Positions 1 through 7,436 of a stretch of DNA of 7,585 bases are shown one piece after another. Under the pieces are notes generated by a model. It saw only the letters and a list, made by a program, of their open reading frames with translations. It was not told the DNA's origin and did no database searches. The DNA lies in NCBI GenBank assembly GCA_937906285.1, contig CALCWL010000208.1:1-7585 (forward strand), in the 5' to 3' direction. Numbering within the stretch: position 1 is the first letter of the stretch; each line of letters opens with the position of its first letter. Made by a program: the position numbers and the translations under genes. This DNA is from an uncultured Rhodanobacter sp. (GTDB taxonomy: Bacteria; Pseudomonadota; Gammaproteobacteria; Xanthomonadales; Rhodanobacteraceae).

Positions 1-1179
1 GCCCGGCTTGTAGCCGCCGAAATCCTGCGGCGCGTCGACCAGCAGGCTCTGCGAGGTGATCAGGCCGTCGTCCAGCGCCAGGCCGTACAGGAACGGTTTC
101 AACGTGGAGCCGGGCGAGCGCGGTGCGGCGACCATGTCGATGTAGCCGTGCCGCTGCGGGTTGGCGAAGTCGCTGGTGCCGACGTAGACGCGCGCCTCCA
201 GCGTGGCGTTGTCGACCACCAGCAAGGCGGCCGAGGTGTGCGCCGGCAGCCGCGACAGATACGTGCTGACCCGATCCTCGGCGGCGCGCTGCAGGTTGGC
301 GTCGATGGTGCTGATGATGCGCCGCGCCCGCGGCTGTTCGCGATGCAGCCGCTCGGCCAGCAAGGCAGCGGACAGCGGCGCGCGCAGCGAGCGCGCCACC
401 ACCGGCTCGATCGCCGCGTCACGCACTTCGGCAGAGCTCCACACGCCGAGGTCGCGCATGCGACGCAGCACCTTGTCGCGCGCGGCACGTGCGGCTTGTG
501 GATGGCGATCCGGCCGCAGCCGGCTCGGTGACTGCGGCAACACGGCCAGCAGCGCCGCCTCGGCGTGCGACAGCCGCTTCGCCGGCTTGCCCAGGTACGC
601 CCACGATGCCGCCTCGACGCCCTCGATCGGACCGCCGAACGGCGCGTGGTTGAGGTACAGGTCGAGGATCTGCGCCTTCGACAGATGCGCCTCCAGCTGC
701 AGCGCGCGGAAGATCTGCACCAGCTTGCCGCGGAAGGTATGCGGTATCGGCTGGATGATCCGCGCCACCTGCATGGTCAGCGTCGACCCGCCCGAGACGA
801 TGCGACCGTGCACGAGGCCGCCGGCGAGGCCGCGCAGCAGCGCATAGGGATTGACGCCGGGGTGACGGTAGAACCAGCGGTCCTCGTAGTTCAGCAGCGC
901 CTGCAGGTACAACGGCGAGACCTGTTTCGCCGTGGTCGGGTAGCGCCACACGCCGTCGCTGTCGGCAAACGCGCGCAGCGGCGTGCCGTCGCGCGCCAGC
1001 ACCACGGTGCTGCCGGTGTCGGGGGCGGGGAGGTGCAGGGGGAACAAGCGGTCGAGGGCGAACGCGACGAGCAGCAGAAGAACCATGCCGACGAGCGCCA
1101 TTCGCAGCCAGCGATGGCGGTGTGATGCTGCCGGAACCGGCCCGCCGGCAACCGGAGTGGTGGCGGATTCATGCGGCAT
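1..1179 (-). CDS. pbpC: Penicillin-binding protein 1C, N-terminal part (cut by window edge)
   Basis: Bifunctional class A peptidoglycan synthase of the PBP1C type, anchored in the inner membrane with its catalytic domains in the periplasm. The 393 residues seen run uninterrupted. A short cytoplasmic tail is followed by one membrane helix (about 25-42). The GT51 glycosyltransferase domain (about 60-240) has EDRWFYRHPGV at 99-109 (catalytic Glu99), GGSTLTMQ at 130-137, and LSKAQILDLYLN followed by APFGG. The transpeptidase domain begins near ISTID (289-293) and carries the SPGSTLKPF motif with nucleophile Ser358 and Lys361. GGSTLTMQ and LPQSPSRLRP are typical of PBP1C rather than PBP1A/1B. The family is usually about 750-800 residues, so roughly half is missing only because the window ends. 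ATG at 1179 is the first start after an in-frame stop at 1207-1209; the Shine-Dalgarno is weak (GAGGG lies about 16 bases upstream). It follows the alpha-2-macroglobulin gene on the same strand, as in E. coli. Confidence 0.95.
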   Translation of the reverse strand, partial: MPHESATTPVAGGPVPAASHRHRWLRMALVGMVLLLLVAFALDRLFPLHLPAPDTGSTVVLARDGTPLRAFADSDGVWRYPTTAKQVSPLYLQALLNYEDRWFYRHPGVNPYALLRGLAGGLVHGRIVSGGSTLTMQVARIIQPIPHTFRGKLVQIFRALQLEAHLSKAQILDLYLNHAPFGGPIEGVEAASWAYLGKPAKRLSHAEAALLAVLPQSPSRLRPDRHPQAARAARDKVLRRMRDLGVWSSAEVRDAAIEPVVARSLRAPLSAALLAERLHREQPRARRIISTIDANLQRAAEDRVSTYLSRLPAHTSAALLVVDNATLEARVYVGTSDFANPQRHGYIDMVAAPRSPGSTLKPFLYGLALDDGLITSQSLLVDAPQDFGGYKPG

Positions 1180-1204
1180 GGGTGATGACCACGCACCCTC
1201 ACAC

Positions 1205-1292
1205 CGTCATTCCCGCGAAAGCGGGAATCCAGTGCCGTCTACCATGCCCGATGGCAGGGAGGCACTGGATCCCCGCTTTCGCGGGGATGACG
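1205..1292. repeat. REPIN-like inverted repeat pair between the macroglobulin and pbpC genes
   Basis: Two 32-base arms (1205-1236 and 1261-1292) are inverted copies of each other with 30 of 32 positions matching, separated by 24 bases. Each arm also folds on itself: an 8-bp stem (ATTCCCGC with GCGGGAAT in the left arm, ATCCCCGC with GCGGGGAT in the right) closes a 4-base loop, GAAA or TTTC. The spacer holds a small CCAT/ATGG hairpin (1242-1254). This architecture is that of a REP doublet (REPIN/BIME), a non-autonomous repeat usually moved by a RAYT transposase encoded elsewhere. It lies in the 146-base gap 1180-1325, starting 33 bases after the macroglobulin stop and ending 25 bases before the pbpC start in the direction of transcription. 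There is no T-tract after it on the minus strand, so it does not look like an intrinsic terminator; a role in mRNA stability or partial attenuation is inference. No target-site duplication is evident. The rest of the gap shows nothing recognisable. Confidence 0.85.
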
Positions 1293-1325
1293 CATTTGTG
1301 AAATATTCGCCACACGCACTCGGCA

Positions 1326-4300
1326 TCATGGTTCGACCACGCTGATCTTCGCCGGCACGGCCTTGCCGATGCCGCGCACGGCAGGGCGATACATGTCCTC
1401 CACCAGCGGCGGCGGCACGGTGTAGCTGCCCGGCGTCACCGCGCGCACCAGGTAGAACACGCGGGCCTTGTCGCCGCGGCGCAGGTTCAGCGCGGCGGCG
1501 TAGCGGTCGTCGCGGTATTCCTCGTGCACGGTTTCCGCCGCCGCCGCGTGCTGGTCCAGGTCGATGCCGTCGATCACCACGCCGGCCCACTGCTGCGCGC
1601 CGCCGAGGTTGAGGTTCTCCACCTCCAGCCCGCCGGGCAGCAGGTCGGTGACCAGCGCGTCGGGGATGTCCATGCGCGATTCGATGGCCAGCTCGACGAT
1701 CAGCGTGTCGCCTTCCTTCAATTGATTGCCCGTCCATGGCTTGCCGTCGGTGGTGAACCAGCTGCGGCGCACGTCGATCTGGCTGGCGTCGGCCGCGGGC
1801 GCCTGCTGCGGGACGCCGGCGACGTCGAGCGTGGCGAAGATCGCCGCGTCGCTGGTCGGCTGCACGCTGACGCCGGCGGCGAGATCGGCGGCGCTGAGCT
1901 GGCGGCTCCAGACGCGGCTGTCCGACGCGGTTTCGAGCTTGCCGGCCACGGTCATGGTGGCGGCCAGCGGCGCGTTGCTCTTCGCATCGAACGCCGCCGC
2001 CACGCGCGCGATCGCGGCCTGCTCCTGCGTGCTGAGATACGACCACGACCAGCGGTAATTCTTGTCCTGCTGCTGGCGCACGCGCACGTTGGCGGTGGCG
2101 TTGCGTGCCCAGTCGACCAGCTTGGCGTCGTACGCGGGCTTGCTCATGCCGTAGGTATGCGTGAGCGCCACCATCAGCGCCAGGTCGCGTAGCTCCGAGC
2201 CGTAATCGCCGACATACCACGGGCGCTCCTTGCTCCACGCAAACGCCTCGTCGATCGCCTTCTGCGCGCGCTCGTTGTCGCCCATCAGCTTGAACGCGAC
2301 GGCGAAGTGCACCAGCGGCAGCGGCGCCACCAGCTTCTGCCGCTCGTTGTCGAAGATCGCGCGCAGCGTGCCCAACGGCGCGCGGTTGACGCGGGCCAGC
2401 ACGAAGCCGGAGTAGGCCTCGTCGGCAAGCCGCATGTGGTCGTGGTGCTCGTAGCTGTAATACGGATGGCCGCCGGCGAGCAGATCGTCGTTGAGCCGCT
2501 GCAGCGATTTCTGCAGCACATCCTGCGGCACGGCGAAACCGGCGTCGCGCGCATCGAGCATGAAGTCCACCACGTAAGGCGTGGTGAAGGTGACGATCGG
2601 ACTGGTGCCGCCCCAGAAGCTGAAGTGGCCGTTGCTGGCCTGGAACGAGGCGATCCGCGACAGCGCGCCGTCCACCGCGGCCTGGCGCACGGCGTCGCTC
2701 ATTTGCTGCGCGCCCAGCGCCTTGGCCGTGGCGCCGTCCAGGATCAGGGCGGCATAGCCCTTGCTGGTGGTCTGCTCGATGCAGCCGTACGGGTAGCGCA
2801 GCATGTCGCGCAGCGCGGCGGCGTACGGCAGCGGCGGCAAGGTGCTCAGGGTGAGCCGAGCTTTCACCGTGGCCGGCAGCAGGCCGGCGATCGCGGCGGC
2901 GCCGAAGTGCTCGCCCTTGCCTGCCTCCAGCGCCAGCGGCGTGGTGCTCACCGTTTCCGGCCAGGCCGGGCGCACGGCGAATTCGAAGTGGCGGTCCACG
3001 CGGTAGTCGTTGAGCTCGGCGTGGATGTCGACCGTCGCCACCGCCGCGCCGGCCTGCGCCGTCACCGGCATCTTCAGCGTGGTACCGGCGCCGTCTTTCA
3101 GCGCCACGCTTTGCGTGGCCTTGTCGACGGTGATCAGGCCGCCGCCCTTGACGCTGACCCTGGCGGTGCCGTCCTTGCCGGAGAGGTTCTTCAGATCCAG
3201 GCTGATCGTCGCCTGGTCGCCGGCCGCCATCACCCGTGGCGTGCTCGGCTCGACCACCAGCGGCGCGCGTACGGTGACCTTGCCGTCGGCATTGCCGTAG
3301 CGGCTGTCGGTGTACGCCAGCGCGGCCAGGCGCAGGCTGCCGTTGAAGTCGGGCACGTCGACGCGCAGCGTCGCCTTGCCCTGCGCGTCGAACGCCACCG
3401 GGCCGCTGAAGAGGTCGACAATCCGCACTTTCGGATTGAGCCGCGCGGCCTTGGGCAGTGCCGCGCCGCTCATGTCGCCGCCGTAGCGCAGCTTGGCTTC
3501 GGCACCGTCCATCGCCTCGATGAGGCGGCTGTACAGGTCGTAGGCGTCGATGCCGAGTGCGCGCTTGGCGAACAGCCACGCCCACGCATCGGGCACCGGG
3601 TAGTTGGTGATGTTGAGCACGCCCTGGTCGACCGCCGACAGCGTGACGAAGGCCTGCTGTCCGGCCAGTCCGCTGGCCTGCACGCCGACCTCGAGCGGGT
3701 TGCCCGGGCGCATCAGCGCGGGCGCGTCGAGCTTGAGCGCAATGCGCCGGTCGTTGCGGTCCATCGCCACGTATTCCACGCCCAGCGCGCGCGCCGGCGT
3801 GGTGTGCTCGGCCGCCTCGCCGCCGCGGAACACCAGCGCCGAGACGTAGACGTCGTGGCGCTCCCATTCCTTCGTCACCGGGATCTCGAACACGGCGCCG
3901 GCTTTCGCCTCGATGTTCTTCGTGTAGAGCAGATGATCCGATTCCACCAGCAGCACGCCGGGGCCATCATGCGGCGGCGTCACCGTGACCTTCATGGTGT
4001 CGCCGGCGCGGTAGCGCGCCTTGTCCAGTTGCAGCTTGACCTTGTCCGGGCGCGCTTCCTTGCCGAGGTTCTCGTCGTCCCAGCTGTAGCCGGCGAAGAA
4101 CGGGAACACCGTGGTGAGTTTGGTCGCCGGGTCGTACACCTCGACGCGGTAGCTGCCCCACTGCACCGGGAATTCCACGTGGGCGGACTGGCCGGCGGCC
4201 ACGTCGATGTCCTTCTCGTCGATCAGCTGCAGGCGCTGGTTCGCATTCGACTGCCAGCCGCCGTCGCGCTCGTAGAGCCAGTAGAAATCGCGCAACTCGC

Positions 4301-6311
4301 GCTGCAAACGCACCTTCAGATGCGCGCCGGCGACCAGTGCGCCGTCGACGTTCGCCCGCACGATCTCGAAACCGGCCGGCGCCTCGCTCTCGGCGCCCTG
4401 CTTCGGATCGAACAGCGGGCGCACGCCGACCAGCGCGTCGGCTGGCCAATAGGTGCGCTTGAGCAGCCGGGTCACCGCGCGGCCGCCGCTCTCGTACACG
4501 CTGCCGGACAGGGTCACCGCCAGCGGCGCGACCGGCTTGACGTCATCCGGCAGCGCCACCGCCTGCTCCAGCACGCCTTGCGCGTCGAGCTTCGCATCGA
4601 CCACGTCGGCGGCGCTCTTCGGCAGTTCGACCAGCGGGTTGCCGAAGAAGGTGTCCTTCATCGTCGCCACCGGATGCACCTCCGGCGCCACCAGCAGTTT
4701 CGCGGTGAAGCGGTTGCCGTCGGCCGGCGCGCCGTACAGGTAGCTGGAGGCGACCTTCAGCTGCAGCGGCTCGCCCGGCGCCAGCCGTACTTGCGGGCTC
4801 GACAGCTCGACCTTGAGCCGCTCGGGCAAAAACTCCTCGACGTGGAACGGGAACGCCTGCACGGTTTCCTTGGCTGAAGGGTCGAGGCGGAATTCCAGCT
4901 GCCACAGCCCGGTCGGCGCGTCGGCCGGAATCGCCTGGCTCAGCTCGAAGTAGTTCAGCTGCTGCGGCTCCAGCCGCTGCTCGGCGAGCACGCGCCCGTC
5001 CGGCTGCTTCACCCGCACGAACAGCGACTGCGGCTTCATCGGCTTGCCGTCGTCGTCGCGCAGCAGCGCCGACGCGCGCAGCGTCTCGCCGGGCCGGTAC
5101 AGGTCGCGGCCGGACCAGGCGTACACCTCGAACGGCGCCTGCTTGCGGCCGCCGATGTCGAAGTTGGACACGTCCAGCGCCGGCTTGTTGAACGGCAACA
5201 CCGAGACGTCCTTGCCGTGGCGCGCCACCAGCACGTCGGACGCCTTGATCTTGTACGCGAGCAGCGCATTGCCCTCGGCGCCGGTGCTGGCCTTGAGCTT
5301 GCTGCGCCCGGCCTCGTCGCGGATCTCGATGTCGACGCCGTTCACCGGCGTGCCGTCGCGCAGCGAGGCGACATGCAGCAGCACGTTGTCGCGGTACACG
5401 CGCAGGTGCAGGCCGAGATCGCTGACAAAGAAGGTGGCGGTGTCGTAGCCGTCCTTGAAGGTGCCGCCGGCCTTGACCACCGCCATGTACACGCCGGGCT
5501 GGGCCAGTTCCTTGATGTTCTGCACCGGCAGGTAGGTCACCGTGCGTTCGTTCGGCTCGCCGCCCAGGGTGTAGTGGTTGGCGTAGACCGACTCGCCGAG
5601 CTCGGTGATCGGCATGCGGCTGCGGCGATCGTCCCCTTCGCCGCAGGTGTTGTAGTAGGCGACGTCGTGGTCGAGCTCGTAGCTGTCGCGATGGCCGTTG
5701 CGCGGATAGCTGCAGAACAGGTCCGACAGTGCGTCCTCGCGCACGCGGAAGAACTCCACGTCGGCGTCGTGCACGTTCATCGACACCAGCGGCAGGCCGC
5801 GCGTGCCACGCGCCGGCAGCACGCTGCCGTGCGAGGCAAAGCCGACCGCCGCGGGCAGGTTGCCCGAATACACCTCGCGCTTCTGGTCATGGCCCAGGGT
5901 GCGGCCGTCGGCCGCCAGCAGGCCGGCCTTGAGCGTCACCGCGTAACGCGTGTTCGCCTGCACGAAGGGAAAGCTCAGCGTCTTGCCGTCGTCGCCGAGG
6001 CTCCAGCTGCCGCTGACCACTTCGCCGTTCGGGCCATTCACCGCCAGCAGCGCATCGAAACCCTGCGCCGCGGCCAGCGGAGCGTTGAAGCGCAAGGTCA
6101 GCGCAGTGCGCGAATCGCTGCTGCGGGAACTGGCCGAAACCAGCGCGAAGGTGGTCGCGGCCGGTGCCGGCGCCGCCGAGGCGGCCGTGCCCGGCGCACC
6201 CTGCAGCGCCGGCGGGTGGCCGTCATGGCCGCGCCCGCAGGCGACCAGCAGCACGCTCAGCAACAGGGCCGGCAAGATGCGCGGAAGGCGCGCCAACGGT
6301 CGTGCGTACAT
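1326..6311 (-). CDS. yfhM: Thioester-containing alpha-2-macroglobulin lipoprotein (YfhM/ECAM type)
   Basis: Periplasmic broad-spectrum protease inhibitor: a protease cuts the bait region, the protein changes shape, and the exposed thioester binds the protease covalently. The 1661-residue product is close to E. coli YfhM (about 1650). A lipoprotein signal peptide ends in LVAC (Cys25), followed by a Gly/His and Ala/Pro-rich tether to about residue 55. A series of macroglobulin beta-domains follows, with family hallmarks GRDLYRPGE (about 401-409), FAGYSWDDE (around Trp744) and VDQGVLNITNY (about 893-903). The bait region follows GGD 944-946. The thioester sits in YPYGCIEQTTSKGY (Cys1177-Gln1180) in the helical thioester domain (about 1140-1430). 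The C-terminal receptor-like part has VPPPLVEDMYRP near 1633. The start at 6311 was chosen for its Shine-Dalgarno and signal peptide; an in-frame ATG at 6389 would add 26 residues that spoil the signal. It lies between the hydrolase and pbpC on one strand, so an operon is likely. No frameshift seen. Confidence 0.96.
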   Translation of the reverse strand: MYARPLARLPRILPALLLSVLLVACGRGHDGHPPALQGAPGTAASAAPAPAATTFALVSASSRSSDSRTALTLRFNAPLAAAQGFDALLAVNGPNGEVVSGSWSLGDDGKTLSFPFVQANTRYAVTLKAGLLAADGRTLGHDQKREVYSGNLPAAVGFASHGSVLPARGTRGLPLVSMNVHDADVEFFRVREDALSDLFCSYPRNGHRDSYELDHDVAYYNTCGEGDDRRSRMPITELGESVYANHYTLGGEPNERTVTYLPVQNIKELAQPGVYMAVVKAGGTFKDGYDTATFFVSDLGLHLRVYRDNVLLHVASLRDGTPVNGVDIEIRDEAGRSKLKASTGAEGNALLAYKIKASDVLVARHGKDVSVLPFNKPALDVSNFDIGGRKQAPFEVYAWSGRDLYRPGETLRASALLRDDDGKPMKPQSLFVRVKQPDGRVLAEQRLEPQQLNYFELSQAIPADAPTGLWQLEFRLDPSAKETVQAFPFHVEEFLPERLKVELSSPQVRLAPGEPLQLKVASSYLYGAPADGNRFTAKLLVAPEVHPVATMKDTFFGNPLVELPKSAADVVDAKLDAQGVLEQAVALPDDVKPVAPLAVTLSGSVYESGGRAVTRLLKRTYWPADALVGVRPLFDPKQGAESEAPAGFEIVRANVDGALVAGAHLKVRLQRELRDFYWLYERDGGWQSNANQRLQLIDEKDIDVAAGQSAHVEFPVQWGSYRVEVYDPATKLTTVFPFFAGYSWDDENLGKEARPDKVKLQLDKARYRAGDTMKVTVTPPHDGPGVLLVESDHLLYTKNIEAKAGAVFEIPVTKEWERHDVYVSALVFRGGEAAEHTTPARALGVEYVAMDRNDRRIALKLDAPALMRPGNPLEVGVQASGLAGQQAFVTLSAVDQGVLNITNYPVPDAWAWLFAKRALGIDAYDLYSRLIEAMDGAEAKLRYGGDMSGAALPKAARLNPKVRIVDLFSGPVAFDAQGKATLRVDVPDFNGSLRLAALAYTDSRYGNADGKVTVRAPLVVEPSTPRVMAAGDQATISLDLKNLSGKDGTARVSVKGGGLITVDKATQSVALKDGAGTTLKMPVTAQAGAAVATVDIHAELNDYRVDRHFEFAVRPAWPETVSTTPLALEAGKGEHFGAAAIAGLLPATVKARLTLSTLPPLPYAAALRDMLRYPYGCIEQTTSKGYAALILDGATAKALGAQQMSDAVRQAAVDGALSRIASFQASNGHFSFWGGTSPIVTFTTPYVVDFMLDARDAGFAVPQDVLQKSLQRLNDDLLAGGHPYYSYEHHDHMRLADEAYSGFVLARVNRAPLGTLRAIFDNERQKLVAPLPLVHFAVAFKLMGDNERAQKAIDEAFAWSKERPWYVGDYGSELRDLALMVALTHTYGMSKPAYDAKLVDWARNATANVRVRQQQDKNYRWSWSYLSTQEQAAIARVAAAFDAKSNAPLAATMTVAGKLETASDSRVWSRQLSAADLAAGVSVQPTSDAAIFATLDVAGVPQQAPAADASQIDVRRSWFTTDGKPWTGNQLKEGDTLIVELAIESRMDIPDALVTDLLPGGLEVENLNLGGAQQWAGVVIDGIDLDQHAAAAETVHEEYRDDRYAAALNLRRGDKARVFYLVRAVTPGSYTVPPPLVEDMYRPAVRGIGKAVPAKISVVEP

Positions 6312-6317
6312 GGTGGT

Positions 6318-6324
6318 CTCTCCC
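6318..6324 (-). promoter_or_regulatory. Ribosome binding site of the alpha-2-macroglobulin gene
   Basis: On the minus strand GGGAGAG lies 6 bases before the ATG at 6311. It is the strongest Shine-Dalgarno in the window and decides this start over the in-frame ATG at 6389. The 82-base gap 6312-6393 otherwise shows no convincing sigma70 promoter and no terminator hairpin, which favours read-through from the hydrolase gene. Confidence 0.8.
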
Positions 6325-6393
6325 TGAGATTGGATCGAAGTATTGCCGGCATTCATGGCGGGTCGATGGCACGGATCGGGCACGCGCATTTTT

Positions 6394-7290
6394 TCAACGA
6401 GGCAGCTGCCGCCCCAGCCAGTCGCCCAGCTGCATCAGCACCTGGCCACGGCCGGGTTCGGTTTCGTTGAACAGCTCGTGGTACAGCGAGGCGAAGAAGC
6501 GCGTGGTCAACTGCCCGCCGGGTGCCGCGGCCTTGGCGAAGGCGCGGCTGCCGGCGGGGTCGACCAGTTCGTCGCTCTCGGCCACCAGCAGCAGGGTGGG
6601 CACTGCCAGTTCGGCGGCGTCGGCGATGCAGGCGGCACCTTCGCGGAAGATGAAATCGGCCAGCCGCGGCGTGATCCAGCCGTGGCGCAGCGGGTCGGCC
6701 ACGTAGTCGACCGCCACCTGCGGGTCGTGCGAGAGCTTGCCGGCGTCCAGGCCGCTGCGCAGCGGCAGGTTGGGCAGCAGCCGCGCCAGGATGCCGGCCA
6801 ACCGGATCATCCGCGGCGACTCGCGGCTGCGCAGCGCCGGCGAGGACAGCACCAGCGCCGGCGGCGCCAGTGCGCCGTCGAGCACGGCGCGCGCAGCCAC
6901 CAGGCCGCCCATGCTGTGGCCGAGCAGCAGCGGCTGGTGCGGCGTGGCACGCGCGTATTCGTGATAGACCGCCGCCAGGTCCGCCAGCAGGTCGTCGCGA
7001 TGGCGCAGCGCGCCGCGTCGGCCGGGCGACTGTCCGTGGCCGCGCTGGTCGTAACCGCGCACCGCATAGCCGCGCTGGTTGAACCACGCGGCGAGGCGAT
7101 CGTACCGGCCGCTGTGTTCGCCCAGGCCGTGCACGATCAGCACGGCGCCGCGCGCCTCATGTCGCGGCCAGTCGCGCAGCAGCAGGTGCTGGCCATCGGC
7201 CATGGCTTGCCAGCCGGTCACACCGGCCGTTTCCTCAGCTGCCTCGGATGGCGCTTGCTGCACTCCGGTCTCCTGTTCGATCGCACCCAT
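6394..7290 (-). CDS. Alpha/beta hydrolase, monoacylglycerol lipase / lysophospholipase type
   Basis: A 298-residue serine hydrolase of the Hydrolase_4 (S33-like) group, whose members cleave monoacylglycerols or lysophospholipids. The actual substrate cannot be read from the sequence. The oxyanion-hole motif HGLGEHSGRY is at 54-63, and DQRGHGQS at 81-88 with the following GRRG is typical of this group. The nucleophile elbow is GHSMGG (Ser126), the acid is Asp240 in AESDELVDP, and the histidine is His271 in LYHELFNE. A cap region lies between about 150 and 225. There is no signal peptide or membrane helix, so a cytoplasmic protein is expected. The first 23 residues are Glu/Gln/Ala-rich and precede the fold. 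ATG 7290 was chosen because GGGAG precedes it. ATG 7308 (six residues longer) has a poorer site, and Met30 (ATG at 7203-7201) is a possible later start. It is the first gene of the minus-strand run leading to the macroglobulin and pbpC. Confidence 0.9.
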   Translation of the reverse strand: MGAIEQETGVQQAPSEAAEETAGVTGWQAMADGQHLLLRDWPRHEARGAVLIVHGLGEHSGRYDRLAAWFNQRGYAVRGYDQRGHGQSPGRRGALRHRDDLLADLAAVYHEYARATPHQPLLLGHSMGGLVAARAVLDGALAPPALVLSSPALRSRESPRMIRLAGILARLLPNLPLRSGLDAGKLSHDPQVAVDYVADPLRHGWITPRLADFIFREGAACIADAAELAVPTLLLVAESDELVDPAGSRAFAKAAAPGGQLTTRFFASLYHELFNETEPGRGQVLMQLGDWLGRQLPR

Positions 7291-7294
7291 GCGA

Positions 7295-7299
7295 CTCCC
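7295..7299 (-). promoter_or_regulatory. Probable ribosome binding site of the alpha/beta hydrolase gene
   Basis: GGGAG on the minus strand sits 4 bases before the ATG at 7290. The spacing is slightly short, but the match is better than anything before the alternative ATG at 7308, so it supports the 298-residue form. Confidence 0.55.
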
Positions 7300-7391
7300 G
7301 CGCGACATCCCGATCGAACGTGAATACTGACATGCCGATGCCGGCCTTGCACCGCCACACACCGGTTGCAGCCGGCACCGCGCGTCCCATA

Positions 7392-7397
7392 TATGAT
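7392..7397 (+). promoter_or_regulatory. Candidate -10 box for the Lhr-type helicase gene
   Basis: TATGAT matches five of six positions of the sigma70 -10 consensus and sits in a small AT-rich island in otherwise very GC-rich DNA. Transcription would start around 7404, giving a leader of about 30 bases before the ATG at 7437. The only -35-like hexamer seen, TTGCAG at 7366-7371, matches three of six and would be 20 bases away, too far for a good promoter. The box overlaps the 8-base palindrome CATATATG (7388-7395). The whole divergent gap is 7291-7436; apart from this island and the hydrolase ribosome binding site I see nothing in it. Confidence 0.35.
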
Positions 7398-7436
7398 CGG
7401 GTGTCCCACTCCCCGCCACCGCCCGAATCGGTGCCG

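Noticed and set aside
1205..1292. Intrinsic terminator between the macroglobulin gene and pbpC
   Set aside because: The hairpins are strong but no run of T follows on the minus strand, and the symmetric doublet structure fits a dispersed REP element better.
1205..1292. CRISPR array or insertion sequence ends
   Set aside because: There are only two units, they are inverted rather than direct, and there is no transposase or further spacer in the window.
1207..3867. Open frame of 886 codons on the same strand, out of frame with the macroglobulin
   Set aside because: Its translation is Arg/Gly/Ala-rich with no recognisable motif, while the macroglobulin frame carries the thioester and all family motifs across the same bases. 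It ends in the repeat at 1207-1209 only because that is the first stop.
2307..4877. Very long open frame (856 codons) antisense to the macroglobulin gene
   Set aside because: It is exactly codon-aligned with the sense gene, so stops would need TTA, CTA or TCA sense codons, which are rare in GC-rich genes. The product is low-complexity, rich in Arg, His, Gln and Val, and shows no domain. The similar antisense frames at 565-1125, 1524-2192, 5217-6470 and 6343-7323 have the same explanation.
6312..6389. In-frame upstream start of the macroglobulin at 6389
   Set aside because: It has no Shine-Dalgarno and would put 26 polar residues before an otherwise perfect lipoprotein signal peptide.
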